From contig NZ_VFOV01000001.1 in NCBI RefSeq assembly GCF_006716315.1, positions 3,488,501-3,552,500 on the forward strand: 64,000 bases of DNA, given 5' to 3'. Below are positions 42,905 through 51,804 of the stretch, in pieces. The stretch comes from Nocardioides albertanoniae (GTDB lineage: Bacteria; Actinomycetota; Actinomycetes; Propionibacteriales; Nocardioidaceae). A program made the position numbers and the translations under genes. Under the pieces are notes generated by a model. That model searched no databases, was not told the origin of the DNA, and saw nothing but the letters and a program-made list of their open reading frames with translations. Within the stretch, counting starts at the first letter, position 1, and the number at the start of each line of letters is the position of its first letter.

Positions 42905-43105
42905 CCCAGCCGAGGCGTCATCTCTGCAGGTCGAAGCGTCACGTCTGCAGGTCGAAGCGTCACGTCTGCAGGTCGAAGCGTCCGTCTGCAGGTCGAAGCG
43001 TCCGTCTGCAGGTCGAAGCGTCCGTCTGCAGGTCGAAAAGTCACTCGGTGACTTCTCGACCTGCAGGAGTGACCTTTCGACCTGCGGGGGTGACTTCTCG
43101 GCTTC
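42905..43105. repeat. Short tandem repeat array ending in a hairpin
   Basis: Seven head-to-tail copies of CTGCAGGTCGAAGCGTC-type units, spaced 17-20 bp (42924-43025), are followed by arms 43026-43044 and 43048-43066 that pair with one mismatch, then two inverted degenerate copies. It lies between convergent bioN and the amidase gene. The unit is shared with 24103-24180 and 49233-49512. Confidence 0.85.
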
Positions 43106-43111
43106 GGAGGG

Positions 43112-44518
43112 TTACCAGCGGGGTGGGCGACGATCGGCCCAGGGGGCGGCGGCTTCGATCTGAGCCGAGAGGGAGAGGAGCAGGGACTCCTCGGCGGGGC
43201 GGGCGGCGAGCATGACGCCGACCGGAAGGCCGGCAGGCGTCCAGTGGAGCGGCAGGGAGATCGCGGGCATGCCGGTGACGTTCCAGGCAGAGGTCCAGGG
43301 GGTGAACTCCTTCTGGGCCTGGAAGTCGCCGGCGGGGTCGGCGTCGTCGCGGATCGCGCCGACCGGTGGCGGCGGGGTCGCCAGGGTCGGCGTGAGCACG
43401 GCGTCGTAAGGCGCCAGCGCCTCCAGGGCGCCGGCGGCGTACCTGCGCAGCTCACCGATCGCCAACCCGAACTCCGGGCCACGGACGGCCTCGCCGCGCT
43501 CGGTCAGCCAGCGGGTCAGCGGCCGGATCTGGGCCCGCTGGTCAGGGGCGAGGTTCACCACCGACATCGCGGTTCCGACCGACCAGACCGTCTCGAAGGC
43601 CGCGACGGCCTCGACCGGCAGCGGCCGCGGGATGTCGACGACCTCGTGACCCAGCGACTCCAGCAACCGCGAGGCGTCCTCCCAGGCCGCGACGCACTCG
43701 GCGTCGACCGTCGTCTCGGCGATCAGCGGCTCGATGAACCGGGCGATGCGCAACCGCCCCGGCGGCCGCTCGCACGCCTCCAGGAACGGCGCCGCCTCGG
43801 CGGGCGCCCAGAAAGGATCACCCGTACGCCGCCCCGCGAGCACGTCGAGAAGCGCAGCCGCGTCCCGCACCGACCGGGCCAGCGAGCCGGCCGTGGCGAG
43901 CCCCGCCGCGTCGCCGTACATCGGCGAGGGCGAGATGCGTCCGCGGGTCGGCTTGAGACCGACCAGGCCGCAGCACGAGGCCGGGATGCGGATCGAGCCT
44001 CCGCCGTCGGAGCCCTGCGCGACCGGCACCAACCCGGCGGCGACCGCGGCGGCAGCGCCGCCGGAGGAGCCGCCGGCGGTCCGCGTACGGCCCCAGGGGG
44101 TGACGGCGGGCGGGGCGACGTCGGGCTCGGTGTAGCAGGGCGAGCCGAACTCGGGGGTGTTGGTCTTCCCCAGGGAGATCATCCCGGCGGCCTCGATCGA
44201 GAGCGCGACGTTGTCGGAGACGTCGGGGACGAAGTCGGCGAACACCGCCGACCCGAAAGTCGTACGCACCCCACGAGTCAGGTTGAGATCCTTGATCGCC
44301 GTCGGCACTCCCCACAGCGGCGAGGCGCCGACCGCCTTGATCGACAGCTCTCGCGCGCACGTCGAGATCCGCTCTTCGGCGATCGTGACGAACGCGCCGA
44401 CGTCATCGAACCGGGAGATCCGGTCGAGATAGTGCTCGGCGAGCTCTCCTGGGGAGATCTCGCACCGATGCAGCAGCTCTCCCTGTTCCAGGGCGGTCAG
44501 ATCATGAATCTCAGCCAC
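43112..44518 (-). CDS. Amidase-signature family amidase
   Basis: The 468-aa protein has the Ser-cisSer-Lys catalytic machinery: Lys in VPTAIKDLN, GGSSGGAAAAVAAGL, and the nucleophile region GSDGGGSIRIPASCCGLVGLKPT. It hydrolyses an amide bond, but the substrate is unknown. It is not GatA, as no gatB or gatC is near. The start MAEIHDLT at 44518 fits the family. It is preceded by the RimJ-like acetyltransferase gene with 23 nt between. Confidence 0.92.
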   Translation of the reverse strand: MAEIHDLTALEQGELLHRCEISPGELAEHYLDRISRFDDVGAFVTIAEERISTCARELSIKAVGASPLWGVPTAIKDLNLTRGVRTTFGSAVFADFVPDVSDNVALSIEAAGMISLGKTNTPEFGSPCYTEPDVAPPAVTPWGRTRTAGGSSGGAAAAVAAGLVPVAQGSDGGGSIRIPASCCGLVGLKPTRGRISPSPMYGDAAGLATAGSLARSVRDAAALLDVLAGRRTGDPFWAPAEAAPFLEACERPPGRLRIARFIEPLIAETTVDAECVAAWEDASRLLESLGHEVVDIPRPLPVEAVAAFETVWSVGTAMSVVNLAPDQRAQIRPLTRWLTERGEAVRGPEFGLAIGELRRYAAGALEALAPYDAVLTPTLATPPPPVGAIRDDADPAGDFQAQKEFTPWTSAWNVTGMPAISLPLHWTPAGLPVGVMLAARPAEESLLLSLSAQIEAAAPWADRRPPRW

Positions 44519-44541
44519 ACGACGAGGCTAGCGCCCGATCC

Positions 44542-45168
44542 TCACTCCTGCCGCCACTCCTGCTCGAGCATCGCGTAGCGCAGCAGGGTCGTCCACTGCC
44601 CCTTGAACCACTCGGCCTCACGCTCGACGGCCTCCTGGCGCATGCCGAGCCGCTCGAGCACGCGCGCCGAAGGGCCGTTGCGCTGGTCGACCCGGGCGGT
44701 CACCCGGTGCAGCCCGAGTCCGTCGAAGGCCAGCCCCAGCAGGGCGCGGCCGACCTCGGTCGCGTAGCCCTGCCCGTGGAAGTCGGGGTTGATCGCGTAG
44801 CCGATCTCGCCGGAGCGATGCTCGGCGCTGTGCCAGAAGAGCACGACGTCACCGATCAGCCGCCCGTCGAGCTCGACGCCGAGGTTGAGCACCTCACCCT
44901 CGCTGCGCAATACCGACAACCGCCTCGACGGTGCGTACGCCTCCCGCAGCTGCTCCCGGTCGCGCGGCTGCCGCGGGATGAACCGGCACACGTCCTCGCG
45001 CGAGAGATAGGCGTGCAGGTCGTCGAGGTCGCGCTCGACGTCGACCGGGCGCAATGACAGCCGCTCGGTCAGGACCGGATAGGCCGGCGCGAGAGCGGGC
45101 TCGGCGAGCTCGAGGTGGTCCTCGGCGCCGTCGACCCCCGGCTGGACCGGCTTCACGGTTTCACTCAT
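44542..45168 (-). CDS. GNAT N-acetyltransferase, RimJ/RimL-like
   Basis: The 208-aa protein has the acetyl-CoA pyrophosphate loop in NPDFHGQGYATEV and RNGPSARVLERLGM, typical of the RimJ/RimL group that acetylates ribosomal-protein N-termini, antibiotics or small amines. About 28 polar residues precede the domain. It reads towards the amidase gene with 23 nt spacing. Specificity is unknown. Confidence 0.87.
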   Translation of the reverse strand: MSETVKPVQPGVDGAEDHLELAEPALAPAYPVLTERLSLRPVDVERDLDDLHAYLSREDVCRFIPRQPRDREQLREAYAPSRRLSVLRSEGEVLNLGVELDGRLIGDVVLFWHSAEHRSGEIGYAINPDFHGQGYATEVGRALLGLAFDGLGLHRVTARVDQRNGPSARVLERLGMRQEAVEREAEWFKGQWTTLLRYAMLEQEWRQE

Positions 45169-45267
45169 GCCCGCAACGTACGACCGAACGGCGCGGAGCG
45201 CACGCGATAAATGACGAGCGGGTAGGTCCCCCCGCAGACCTACCCGCCCATCACCGACCTGATGCGG

Positions 45268-45807
45268 TCAGGCCGCCGCCGGCTCGAAGCCCGCGAGCTT
45301 CTCGACAGCGGTGCGGAACCGGGCCTGCGCCTCGACGTCGGTGAAGACGTCGATCTCGTGCACCGGCTGGGAGACGATGGCGTCCTCGACGATGATCGCG
45401 CCGCCGATACCGGCCGAACGGGCGGCGTCGGCGTGGGACCACTTCGCGCCGTAGGGCGTGGGCGCGACGCCGACGACCGAGAGGATCTTGCCCTTGAGCA
45501 CGCCGGCGGCGTAGGGACGCGAGAGCCAGTCGATGGCGTTGTTGATGACGGCCGGCATGGTGCCGTTGTATTCCGGGGTCACGATGAGCACGCGGTCGGC
45601 CTCGTCGATGACCTTGCGCAGCTGGGTCACCGCCTCGCCCGGCTCGGCCTCGAGGTCCTCGTTGAAGAACGGCAGCTCCGCGAGCCCGTCGACGATCTCC
45701 AGGACGACTCCCTCAGGTGCCTGGGCCACGAGCTTCTCGGCGACCTTGCGGTTGATGGAGTCGGCGCGCAGGCTGCCGACGAGCACTGCGATACGAGTCT
45801 CGGACAC
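45268..45807 (-). CDS. NAD(P)H-dependent FMN reductase
   Basis: The 179-aa flavodoxin-fold protein has the FMN phosphate loop GSLRADSINRKVA, the isoalloxazine-binding TPEYNGTMPAVINNAIDWLS and the family C-terminus. It reduces quinones, azo compounds or FMN with NAD(P)H. A perfect palindrome lies 25 bp upstream of the ATG, suggesting control by a redox- or quinone-responsive repressor. No regulator gene is adjacent. Confidence 0.9.
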   Translation of the reverse strand: MSETRIAVLVGSLRADSINRKVAEKLVAQAPEGVVLEIVDGLAELPFFNEDLEAEPGEAVTQLRKVIDEADRVLIVTPEYNGTMPAVINNAIDWLSRPYAAGVLKGKILSVVGVAPTPYGAKWSHADAARSAGIGGAIIVEDAIVSQPVHEIDVFTDVEAQARFRTAVEKLAGFEPAAA

Positions 45808-45831
45808 GGGTTCTCCTCGAGGTCAGGGGTA

Positions 45832-45845
45832 GTTCAATGTTGAAC
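45832..45845 (-). promoter_or_regulatory. Operator-like palindrome upstream of the FMN reductase gene
   Basis: GTTCAATGTTGAAC has perfect 6-bp arms around TG. It resembles sites of MarR-type repressors that control NAD(P)H-quinone reductases. The assignment is by analogy. Confidence 0.5.
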
Positions 45846-45869
45846 GAACAACGGCGCGGCCCTCGCGAT

Positions 45870-47519
45870 TCATTCCAGCTCGGGGCCTTTCGCGGGTGTG
45901 GTCTCGCCCACATGAGCCCGCAACCCGAAGGTCAGCCCGTCGACCAGCGCCTCCCACGAGGCCTCGATGACGTTCGCCCCGACCCCCACCGTGGTCCACG
46001 ACGTCGACCCGTCGGAGGTCTCGATCAGCACCCGCGTCTTCGCGTCGGTGCCGTGACCCTGGTCAACGCGTCGCGTCGTCGCTCCCTCGAAGATCCGCAC
46101 CTTGAAGTCGATCAGGTCGAAGTCGGCGACGACCGGGAAAGCTCGGGTGATCGCCGCCCGCAGCGCCTGGTCGAGCGCGTTGACGGGGCCGTTGCCCTCG
46201 CCGGTCTCGACATGACGTACGCCGTCGGCGTGGATCTTCACGATCGCCTCGGTGTCTGCGGCGCCCGAGCCGTTCGAACCGGCCGAGCCGTCTCCGCGAG
46301 CCTCCGAGATGACCCGCCAGGACTCGACGTCGAAGAAGGACGGGCGCGCGCCCTCGACCTCCTCGATCAGCAGCAGCTCGAAGGAGGCGTCGGCAGCCTC
46401 GAAGGTGTAGCCGCGCTGCTCGGCCTCCTTGACGCGCTCGGTCACGCGCGTCACCAGGTCGCGATCGGCGGAGAGGTCGTAGCCGAGCTCGCGACCCTTC
46501 AGCTCGATCGAGGCGCGCCCGGCCATGTCGGAGACCAGCAGTCGCATGTCGTTGCCGACGCCGGCCGGGTCCATGTGCTGGTAGAGATCGGGATCCACCT
46601 TGATCGCGCTCGCGTGCAGGCCTGCCTTGTGCGTGAACGCGGAGGCGCCGACGTACGGCTGCCTGCCCGCGGGCGGCACGTTGGTCACCTCGGCGACCGC
46701 ATGGGCCACCCGGGTCGCCTCGCCCAGCAGGCCGGTCGGCAGCACCTCGCGGCCCATCTTCAGCTGCAGGTTGGCGACCACGGAGACGAGGTCGGCGTTG
46801 CCCGTACGCTCCCCGTAGCCGTTGATGCAGCCCTGGACGTGCATCGCGCCGGCGTCGACGGCCGCCAGCGTGTTGGCGACCGCGCACCCGGTGTCGTTGT
46901 GGCAGTGGATGCCCACCGCACCCTGGGTCTGCTCGCGCACGTCGTTGACGACGTCGGCGACCCAGGTCGGCAGCATCCCGCCGTTGGTGTCACACAGCGC
47001 GATCACCTCGGCGCCCGCTTCATAGGCGGTCTTGAGCACCTCGAGGGCGTAGTCGCGGTTGGCCCGATAGCCGTCGAAGAAGTGCTCGGCGTCGAGGAAG
47101 ACCTGCTGACCCTCCTCACGCAGGTGGGAGACGGTGTCGCGGATCATCGCGAGGTTCTCCTCGAGCGTGGTGCGCAGCGCCAGCTCGACGTGGCGGTCGT
47201 GGGACTTGGCGACAAGGGTGACGACGCTCGCGCCCGAGTCACGCAGCGCGGCCACCTGGGGATCGTCGGCTGCCCGCACCCCGACCCTGCGGGTGGCTCC
47301 GAAGGCGGCCAGTCGCGCGTGCTCGAGGGCGAGCTCGGAGACGGCTCGCTTGAAGAACTCGGTGTCGCGCGGGTTCGCCCCCGGCCAGCCGCCCTCGATG
47401 AACCCGACGCCCAGCCCGTCGAGGTGACGCGCGATCGCAAGCTTGTCGGCGACGCTGAGGTTGAGGCCCTCCTGCTGCGCACCGTCGCGCAGGGTGGTGT
47501 CGTAGACGTGGAATTCCAT
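45870..47519 (-). CDS. cimA: Citramalate synthase
   Basis: CimA condenses pyruvate with acetyl-CoA to (R)-citramalate, feeding isoleucine synthesis without threonine. The 549-aa protein has YDTTLRDGAQQEG, the GxGERTGN-type GYGERTGNADL, HCHNDTG (metal His) and a C-terminal regulatory domain (LIDFKVRIFEG and TRVLIETSDG). Length and the second-domain pattern fit CimA rather than LeuA. The ATG at 47519 follows GAGGAA. A leader peptide with three Ile codons and a terminator lie upstream, supporting isoleucine control. Confidence 0.9.
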   Translation of the reverse strand: MEFHVYDTTLRDGAQQEGLNLSVADKLAIARHLDGLGVGFIEGGWPGANPRDTEFFKRAVSELALEHARLAAFGATRRVGVRAADDPQVAALRDSGASVVTLVAKSHDRHVELALRTTLEENLAMIRDTVSHLREEGQQVFLDAEHFFDGYRANRDYALEVLKTAYEAGAEVIALCDTNGGMLPTWVADVVNDVREQTQGAVGIHCHNDTGCAVANTLAAVDAGAMHVQGCINGYGERTGNADLVSVVANLQLKMGREVLPTGLLGEATRVAHAVAEVTNVPPAGRQPYVGASAFTHKAGLHASAIKVDPDLYQHMDPAGVGNDMRLLVSDMAGRASIELKGRELGYDLSADRDLVTRVTERVKEAEQRGYTFEAADASFELLLIEEVEGARPSFFDVESWRVISEARGDGSAGSNGSGAADTEAIVKIHADGVRHVETGEGNGPVNALDQALRAAITRAFPVVADFDLIDFKVRIFEGATTRRVDQGHGTDAKTRVLIETSDGSTSWTTVGVGANVIEASWEALVDGLTFGLRAHVGETTPAKGPELE

Positions 47520-47557
47520 GATCGTTCCTCGGTCCGGCTGGTCTGATTCTGGGCAAC

Positions 47558-47584
47558 AAAAAACCCTCTCGGGCACGAGAGGGT
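47558..47584 (-). terminator. cimA attenuator terminator
   Basis: 9-bp arms ACCCTCTCG/CGAGAGGGT around GGCA, followed on the transcript by six U (A-tract 47558-47563). It stands 38 nt before the cimA start, so cimA expression requires read-through. Confidence 0.9.
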
Positions 47585-47585
47585 G

Positions 47586-47610
47586 GCGCGTCGAGCAGTG
47601 CTCGACGCGC
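47586..47610 (-). promoter_or_regulatory. cimA leader pause/antiterminator hairpin
   Basis: Perfect 12-bp arms (GCGCGTCGAGCA and complement) around one G. The stem begins at the leader-peptide stop codon, so a ribosome stalled at the Ile codons or released at the stop would change its folding. Confidence 0.7.
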
Positions 47611-47639
47611 TAGCGAATGATGATGACGTGAGTCGTCAT
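47610..47639 (-). CDS. cimA leader peptide MTTHVIIIR
   Basis: Nine codons ending in TAG encode Met-Thr-Thr-His-Val-Ile-Ile-Ile-Arg. Three consecutive Ile codons after Val directly precede the hairpin and terminator. This is the classic arrangement for ribosome-mediated attenuation. A weak AGGG lies just before the ATG; a leaderless start is also possible. Confidence 0.8.
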   Translation of the reverse strand: MTTHVIIIR

Positions 47640-47683
47640 AGCCCTGATACTGCCACGAAATACCATCTCGTGGGACGGTCGTC

Positions 47684-49171
47684 TCACCAGCCGAGGAGCT
47701 CGACCCACCAGGGTTCGTCGCCACCGGCGAACTGCGGGCCCTCGGCGGCGAGCGTCTGCATCGGGAAGACCGCGAGCACCACGACCACCGCGAACCCGAG
47801 GATCCAGGGCACCCACCTCGCCGAGACGCGGTGGACCACCCTGGCGACCGGGTCGCGCAGCCGATCGCGCCCCGACCCGCGCCACAGCGCAATCACGAAG
47901 GAGAGGCCGGCCAGCGCAAGCGTCGCTTCCAGCGAGAGCTGCAGGGCGAAGCCGATCAGCGTCGCCGCCACCACGAACCCGTAGCCCCACAACCCGAGCA
48001 GCACCGTCTTCGGGACGGCACGGACCAGCCGCCACGGCGCACCGATGAGGAGCCGCGGCGCGTCGTGCCACTTGCGACCGCGATACCAGCGCCACCGGCG
48101 CAGGTCACCGGCCGCCAGCGTGCCCGCGCGGATCAGCCCGGCCACACCGAGCACCGTGAGCAGACCGAGGCCCGGCCAGGCGGCGACCACACCGGCCGCG
48201 AAGGCGAGCAGGCCGAGCCAGAGCGCCCCTCGCCGCAGCTTCTCGAGGCCGGGATGCCGGCTCAGGGCGGCCGCGCCCGACGCGGGCAGCGCCGGCTGCG
48301 GGAGGAGCGGGGTGGTCGCCTTCGCGCGCTCGGCCCGGTCGCTCAGCGAGAGCCGCTCGGCCGGCTTTCGCGCGAACGGTCGCCGCGGCGTACGCAGCCA
48401 CTCGCGCAGCTCCTCCAGCGTCGGGCGGTCGGCCGGATCGGGTGCGAGCGCCTGGGCCAGCACCCCGCGCAGCGGCTGTGGCACCCCGTCCAGGTCGTGG
48501 TCGCCGCGGCGGGCGCGGTCCATGAGCTTCATCGCGTTGCCGTCGCCGAAGGGCGCGCGGCCGGTCGCTGCGTACGTCACCACGGAGGCCCACGAGTGCA
48601 CGTCTGAGGCGGGCGTGGCCGGATCGCCCACCGCGATCTCGGGTGGCAGATATCCCGGCGTGCCGATCAGTACGCCGGTCACGGTGATCTTGGGATCCTC
48701 GGCGACGCGGGCCAGCCCGAAGTCGATCAGGATCGGGGTGGCGCCCTCGAGGATGATGTTGGCCGGCTTGATGTCGCGGTGCAGGACCCCGACCGCATGA
48801 CAGTCGGCGATGCCCTCGGCGAGATCACCGGCGAGCTGCTCGACCACCGACCTGGGGAGCGGCCCCTCGCGGAGCACCTTGTCGTGCAGCGTCGGCCCCG
48901 GCACATAGCGGGTCGCCAACCACGCCACCTCGCCCCACGGGTCGGCGCCGACCACCCCGGCCACCCATCTGCTGTACACCCGCTGCAGCGAGGAGACCTC
49001 ACGAGCGAGGCGCCGACGCCCTTCGTCGTCGCTCACGAACTGCGTACGCAGCACCTTCAGCGCCACCCGCTCGCCGCTCCCCCGATGGCTCGCGAGGTGA
49101 ACCCGCCCCATCCCGCCCTGCCCGATCTCGGAGAGCAGGTCATAGTCGCCGATCGAGTCGCGATCGGCCAT
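47684..49171 (-). CDS. Ser/Thr protein kinase with a polytopic membrane C-terminus
   Basis: The 495-aa protein has a Hanks-type kinase domain at residues 7-275: GQGGMGRV (17-24), K39, HRDIKPAN (131-138), DFG (150-152) and GTPGYLPPE. The C-terminal 200 residues have about five hydrophobic helices and no PASTA, NHL or other sensor domain. It should phosphorylate Ser/Thr at the membrane; the signal is unknown. A GTG at 49201 (10 codons earlier) follows a TAGGGT box by 7 nt and could be a leaderless start. The ATG at 49171 lacks a clear Shine-Dalgarno. Confidence 0.88.
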   Translation of the reverse strand: MADRDSIGDYDLLSEIGQGGMGRVHLASHRGSGERVALKVLRTQFVSDDEGRRRLAREVSSLQRVYSRWVAGVVGADPWGEVAWLATRYVPGPTLHDKVLREGPLPRSVVEQLAGDLAEGIADCHAVGVLHRDIKPANIILEGATPILIDFGLARVAEDPKITVTGVLIGTPGYLPPEIAVGDPATPASDVHSWASVVTYAATGRAPFGDGNAMKLMDRARRGDHDLDGVPQPLRGVLAQALAPDPADRPTLEELREWLRTPRRPFARKPAERLSLSDRAERAKATTPLLPQPALPASGAAALSRHPGLEKLRRGALWLGLLAFAAGVVAAWPGLGLLTVLGVAGLIRAGTLAAGDLRRWRWYRGRKWHDAPRLLIGAPWRLVRAVPKTVLLGLWGYGFVVAATLIGFALQLSLEATLALAGLSFVIALWRGSGRDRLRDPVARVVHRVSARWVPWILGFAVVVVLAVFPMQTLAAEGPQFAGGDEPWWVELLGW

Positions 49172-49232
49172 CGGCCGGGAACGTCGCGGCGCAGTCGTCA
49201 CACCCCGAACCCTATCCGCCACCCCACACCCC

Positions 49233-49512
49233 AGCCGAGACGTCACCCCTACAGGGTGAGAGGTCACGTACGCAGGGCGAGAGGTCACTTCTGCAGGCCG
49301 AAGAGTCACCCCTGCAGGCCGAGACGTCACGTACGCATGCCGAAGAGTCACTCCCGCAAGACGAGACGTCACGTACGCAGGGTGAGGAGTCAGTTGTGCA
49401 GGTCGACAAGGCAGCCGTGCCACCTCGGTCTGCGCAACTGACTCCTCGCCGTGCAGGAGCGACCTCTCGACCTGCAGAAGTGACTCCTCGACCTGCAGGG
49501 TGACGTCTCGGC
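49233..49512. repeat. Degenerate 21-bp tandem repeat array with inverted tail
   Basis: About eight degenerate units of the form GTCAC-N6-CAGG-N-CGAGA run from 49238 to 49400, followed by inverted units to 49512 that can pair with them. It is the longest copy of the family also at 24103 and 42905. It lies between the kinase start and the ilvE stop, so it may terminate ilvE. Confidence 0.8.
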
Positions 49513-49513
49513 G

Positions 49514-50599
49514 TCAGACGATCTTGCGCATCCAGCCGAAGGTGTCCTCGGCGCGGCCGAACTGGATGTCGACGAGCTGCTTGCGCAGCGTCTTCCAGAC
49601 CTCGCCCTCGCCGGCGGAGGCGATGGAGCCGCCGGCGTGGACGAGCTCGCCGACGGGGGTGACGACGGCGGCGGTGCCGCAGGCGAAGACCTCGGTGATC
49701 TCGCCGGACTCGACGCCCGACTTCCACTCGTCGATGCCGAACCGGCGCTCCTCGACGGTGTAGCCGAGCTTGCCGGCGAGCTCGATGATGGAGGCGCGGG
49801 TGATGCCTTCGAGGATCGTGCCGGTCTCAGGGGTGACGATGCGGCCGTCGGCGTGGACGAAGTAGAGGTTCATGCCGCCGAGCTCCTCGACGTACTTGCC
49901 CTCCTGGGCGTCGAGGAAGACGACCTGGTCGCAGCCCTGCGCGGAGGCCTCGGCCTGGGCGACGAGCGAGGAGGCGTAGTTGCCGCCGGTCTTGGCCGCG
50001 CCCATGCCGCCGCGGCCGGCGCGGGTGTAGTCCTCGGTGAGCCAGATGCGCACCGGCTTCACGCCGCCCTTGAAGTAGGCGCCGGCGGGCGAGGCGATGA
50101 CCATGTAGGTCACGTGCTGGGCCGGGCGCACGCCGAGGAACGACTCCGAGGCGAACATGAAGGGCCGCAGGTAGAGGCTCTTCTCGTCGGTCTCCGAGGC
50201 CTCGGGCACCCAGCGCTCGTCTGCCTTGACGAGGTCGAAGACCGACTGGACGAAGTCCTCGATCTCGAGCACGGGAAGCGCGAGCCGCTCGCTGGAACGG
50301 GCCATCCGGGCCGCGTTGGCCTCGGGCCGGAAAGCCCAGACCGATCCGTCGGCGTGCCGGTAGGCCTTCATCCCCTCGAAGATCTCCTGGGCGTAGTGCA
50401 GCACGGCTGCCGACGGGTCCAGGCTGATCGGCGCGTACGCCTCGATGCGACCGTTGTGCCAGCCCTGGTCGGGCGTCCACTCGATGGTGAGCATGTGGTC
50501 GGTGAAATGGTTGCCGAAGCCTGGGTTCGCCAGGACCTCCGCGAGCTGCTTGTCGGTGGCCGGTTGGGTCGACAATGTGGTGCTGATCTCCATGACCAT
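49514..50599 (-). CDS. ilvE: Branched-chain amino acid aminotransferase
   Basis: IlvE catalyses the last step of Leu, Ile and Val synthesis with glutamate and PLP. The 361-aa class IV enzyme has YAQEIFEGMKAYRH, the PLP Lys region GKYVEELGGMNLYFV (the catalytic Lys lies upstream in AAKTGGNYA), GTILEGITRASI and CGTAAVVTPV. The ATG at 50599 has AGGA 8 nt upstream; the ATG two codons later is possible. A terminator separates it from leuB, so it likely has its own promoter. Confidence 0.95.
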   Translation of the reverse strand: MVMEISTTLSTQPATDKQLAEVLANPGFGNHFTDHMLTIEWTPDQGWHNGRIEAYAPISLDPSAAVLHYAQEIFEGMKAYRHADGSVWAFRPEANAARMARSSERLALPVLEIEDFVQSVFDLVKADERWVPEASETDEKSLYLRPFMFASESFLGVRPAQHVTYMVIASPAGAYFKGGVKPVRIWLTEDYTRAGRGGMGAAKTGGNYASSLVAQAEASAQGCDQVVFLDAQEGKYVEELGGMNLYFVHADGRIVTPETGTILEGITRASIIELAGKLGYTVEERRFGIDEWKSGVESGEITEVFACGTAAVVTPVGELVHAGGSIASAGEGEVWKTLRKQLVDIQFGRAEDTFGWMRKIV

Positions 50600-50660
50600 G
50601 AGATTAGTCCTGTTCTGCTCGGTCCGTGCTATGCGGGAGGGTTTGTGATGAGGACGCAGA

Positions 50661-50693
50661 AGGGCCGGGCGCAGAATGTCTGCGCCCGGCCCT
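50661..50693 (-). terminator. leuB terminator
   Basis: 15-bp perfect arms (AGGGCCGGGCGCAGA and complement) around ATG, 16 bp beyond the leuB stop. Confidence 0.85.
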
Positions 50694-50708
50694 CGAAAGG
50701 TTGAGCGT

Positions 50709-51794
50709 CTAGCTGATTACTCGCGCGGCGATCGCGTCGCCGACCTCGGAGGTCGTACGAGGCGCCGAACCGCGCTCGGAGAGGTCGGTGAGCACGGCGG
50801 CGTCGATGGCCGCGGCAGCCTCGGGACGGCCGAGGTGCTCGAGCAGGAGGGCCGCGGAGAGGATGGCCGCGGTGGGGTCTGCCTTCTGCTGACCGGCGAT
50901 GTCGGGGGCCGAGCCGTGCACGGGCTCGAACATCGAGGGGAACTCGCGCGAGGAGTTGATGTTGCCCGAGGCCGCCAGGCCGATGCCGCCGGTGATGGCA
51001 GCGGCGAGGTCGGTGATGATGTCGCCGAAGATGTTGTCGGTGACGATCACGTCGAAGCGGGCGGGGTCGGTGGCGAGGAAGATCATCACCGCGTCGATGT
51101 GGAGGTAGTCGACGGTGACGTCGGGGAACTCCTCGGCGACCTGCTGGGTGATGCGCCACCACAGCGAGCCGGCGTTGACGAGCACGTTGGTCTTGTGGAC
51201 CAGCGTCAGCTTCTTGCGCGGGCGGGCGGCAGCGCGGGCGAAGGCGTCGCGGACGACCCGCTCCACGCCGAAGGCGGTGTTCATCGAGGTCTCGGTGGCG
51301 ACCTCGTGCGGGGTGCCGACCCGCATCGCGCCACCGTTGCCGACGTAGAGGCCCTCGGTGCCTTCGCGGACGACGACGAAGTCGATCTCACCCTGGTCGA
51401 GCACGGCCGGCGACAGCGGGGAGGTCGCCCCCGGGAACAGCCGCGAGGGGCGCAGGTTGACGTAGTGGTCGAGCTCGAAGCGGAGCTTGAGCAGCAGGCC
51501 GCGCTCGAGGATGCCGGGAGGCAGGTTGGGGTCGTTGGGCTTGCCGCCGACAGCGCCGAGCAGGATCGCGTCCTGCCCCTTGATCTCCTCGAGCACCGAG
51601 GTCGGCAGCACCTCGCCGGTGGCGAGATAGCGCTCGGCTCCGAGGTCGTAGCGGGTCTGCTCGAACTTGATCAGGCCCGCAGAAGCAGTGCCCTCGATGT
51701 TTGCCGCGGCCTCGAGCACCTTGAGCGCCTCAGCGGTCACCTCCGGGCCGATGCCGTCGCCGGGAATGACTGCGAGATTGGTCGTCGTTGACAT
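50709..51794 (-). CDS. leuB: 3-isopropylmalate dehydrogenase
   Basis: LeuB oxidatively decarboxylates 3-isopropylmalate with NAD+ in leucine synthesis. The 361-aa protein has the [10 protein letters not shown] start, [28 protein letters not shown] and the metal-site [10 protein letters not shown] with [14 protein letters not shown]. The ATG at 51794 lies 10 nt after the stop of the 53-aa gene. No good Shine-Dalgarno is seen, so translation may be coupled to it. A leader-peptide region stands 270 bp upstream. Confidence 0.96.
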   Translation of the reverse strand: MSTTTNLAVIPGDGIGPEVTAEALKVLEAAANIEGTASAGLIKFEQTRYDLGAERYLATGEVLPTSVLEEIKGQDAILLGAVGGKPNDPNLPPGILERGLLLKLRFELDHYVNLRPSRLFPGATSPLSPAVLDQGEIDFVVVREGTEGLYVGNGGAMRVGTPHEVATETSMNTAFGVERVVRDAFARAAARPRKKLTLVHKTNVLVNAGSLWWRITQQVAEEFPDVTVDYLHIDAVMIFLATDPARFDVIVTDNIFGDIITDLAAAITGGIGLAASGNINSSREFPSMFEPVHGSAPDIAGQQKADPTAAILSAALLLEHLGRPEAAAAIDAAVLTDLSERGSAPRTTSEVGDAIAARVIS

Positions 51795-51804
51795 ATGTCG
51801 AAGA

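Noticed and set aside
42905..43105. Possible CRISPR array
   Set aside because: Units follow each other with no unique spacers of constant length, the array inverts at its end and no cas gene is near.
45837..47546. 569-residue plus-strand frame opposite cimA
   Set aside because: Shadow of cimA and its attenuator; repeats of Val-Gly-Asp reflect codon bias.
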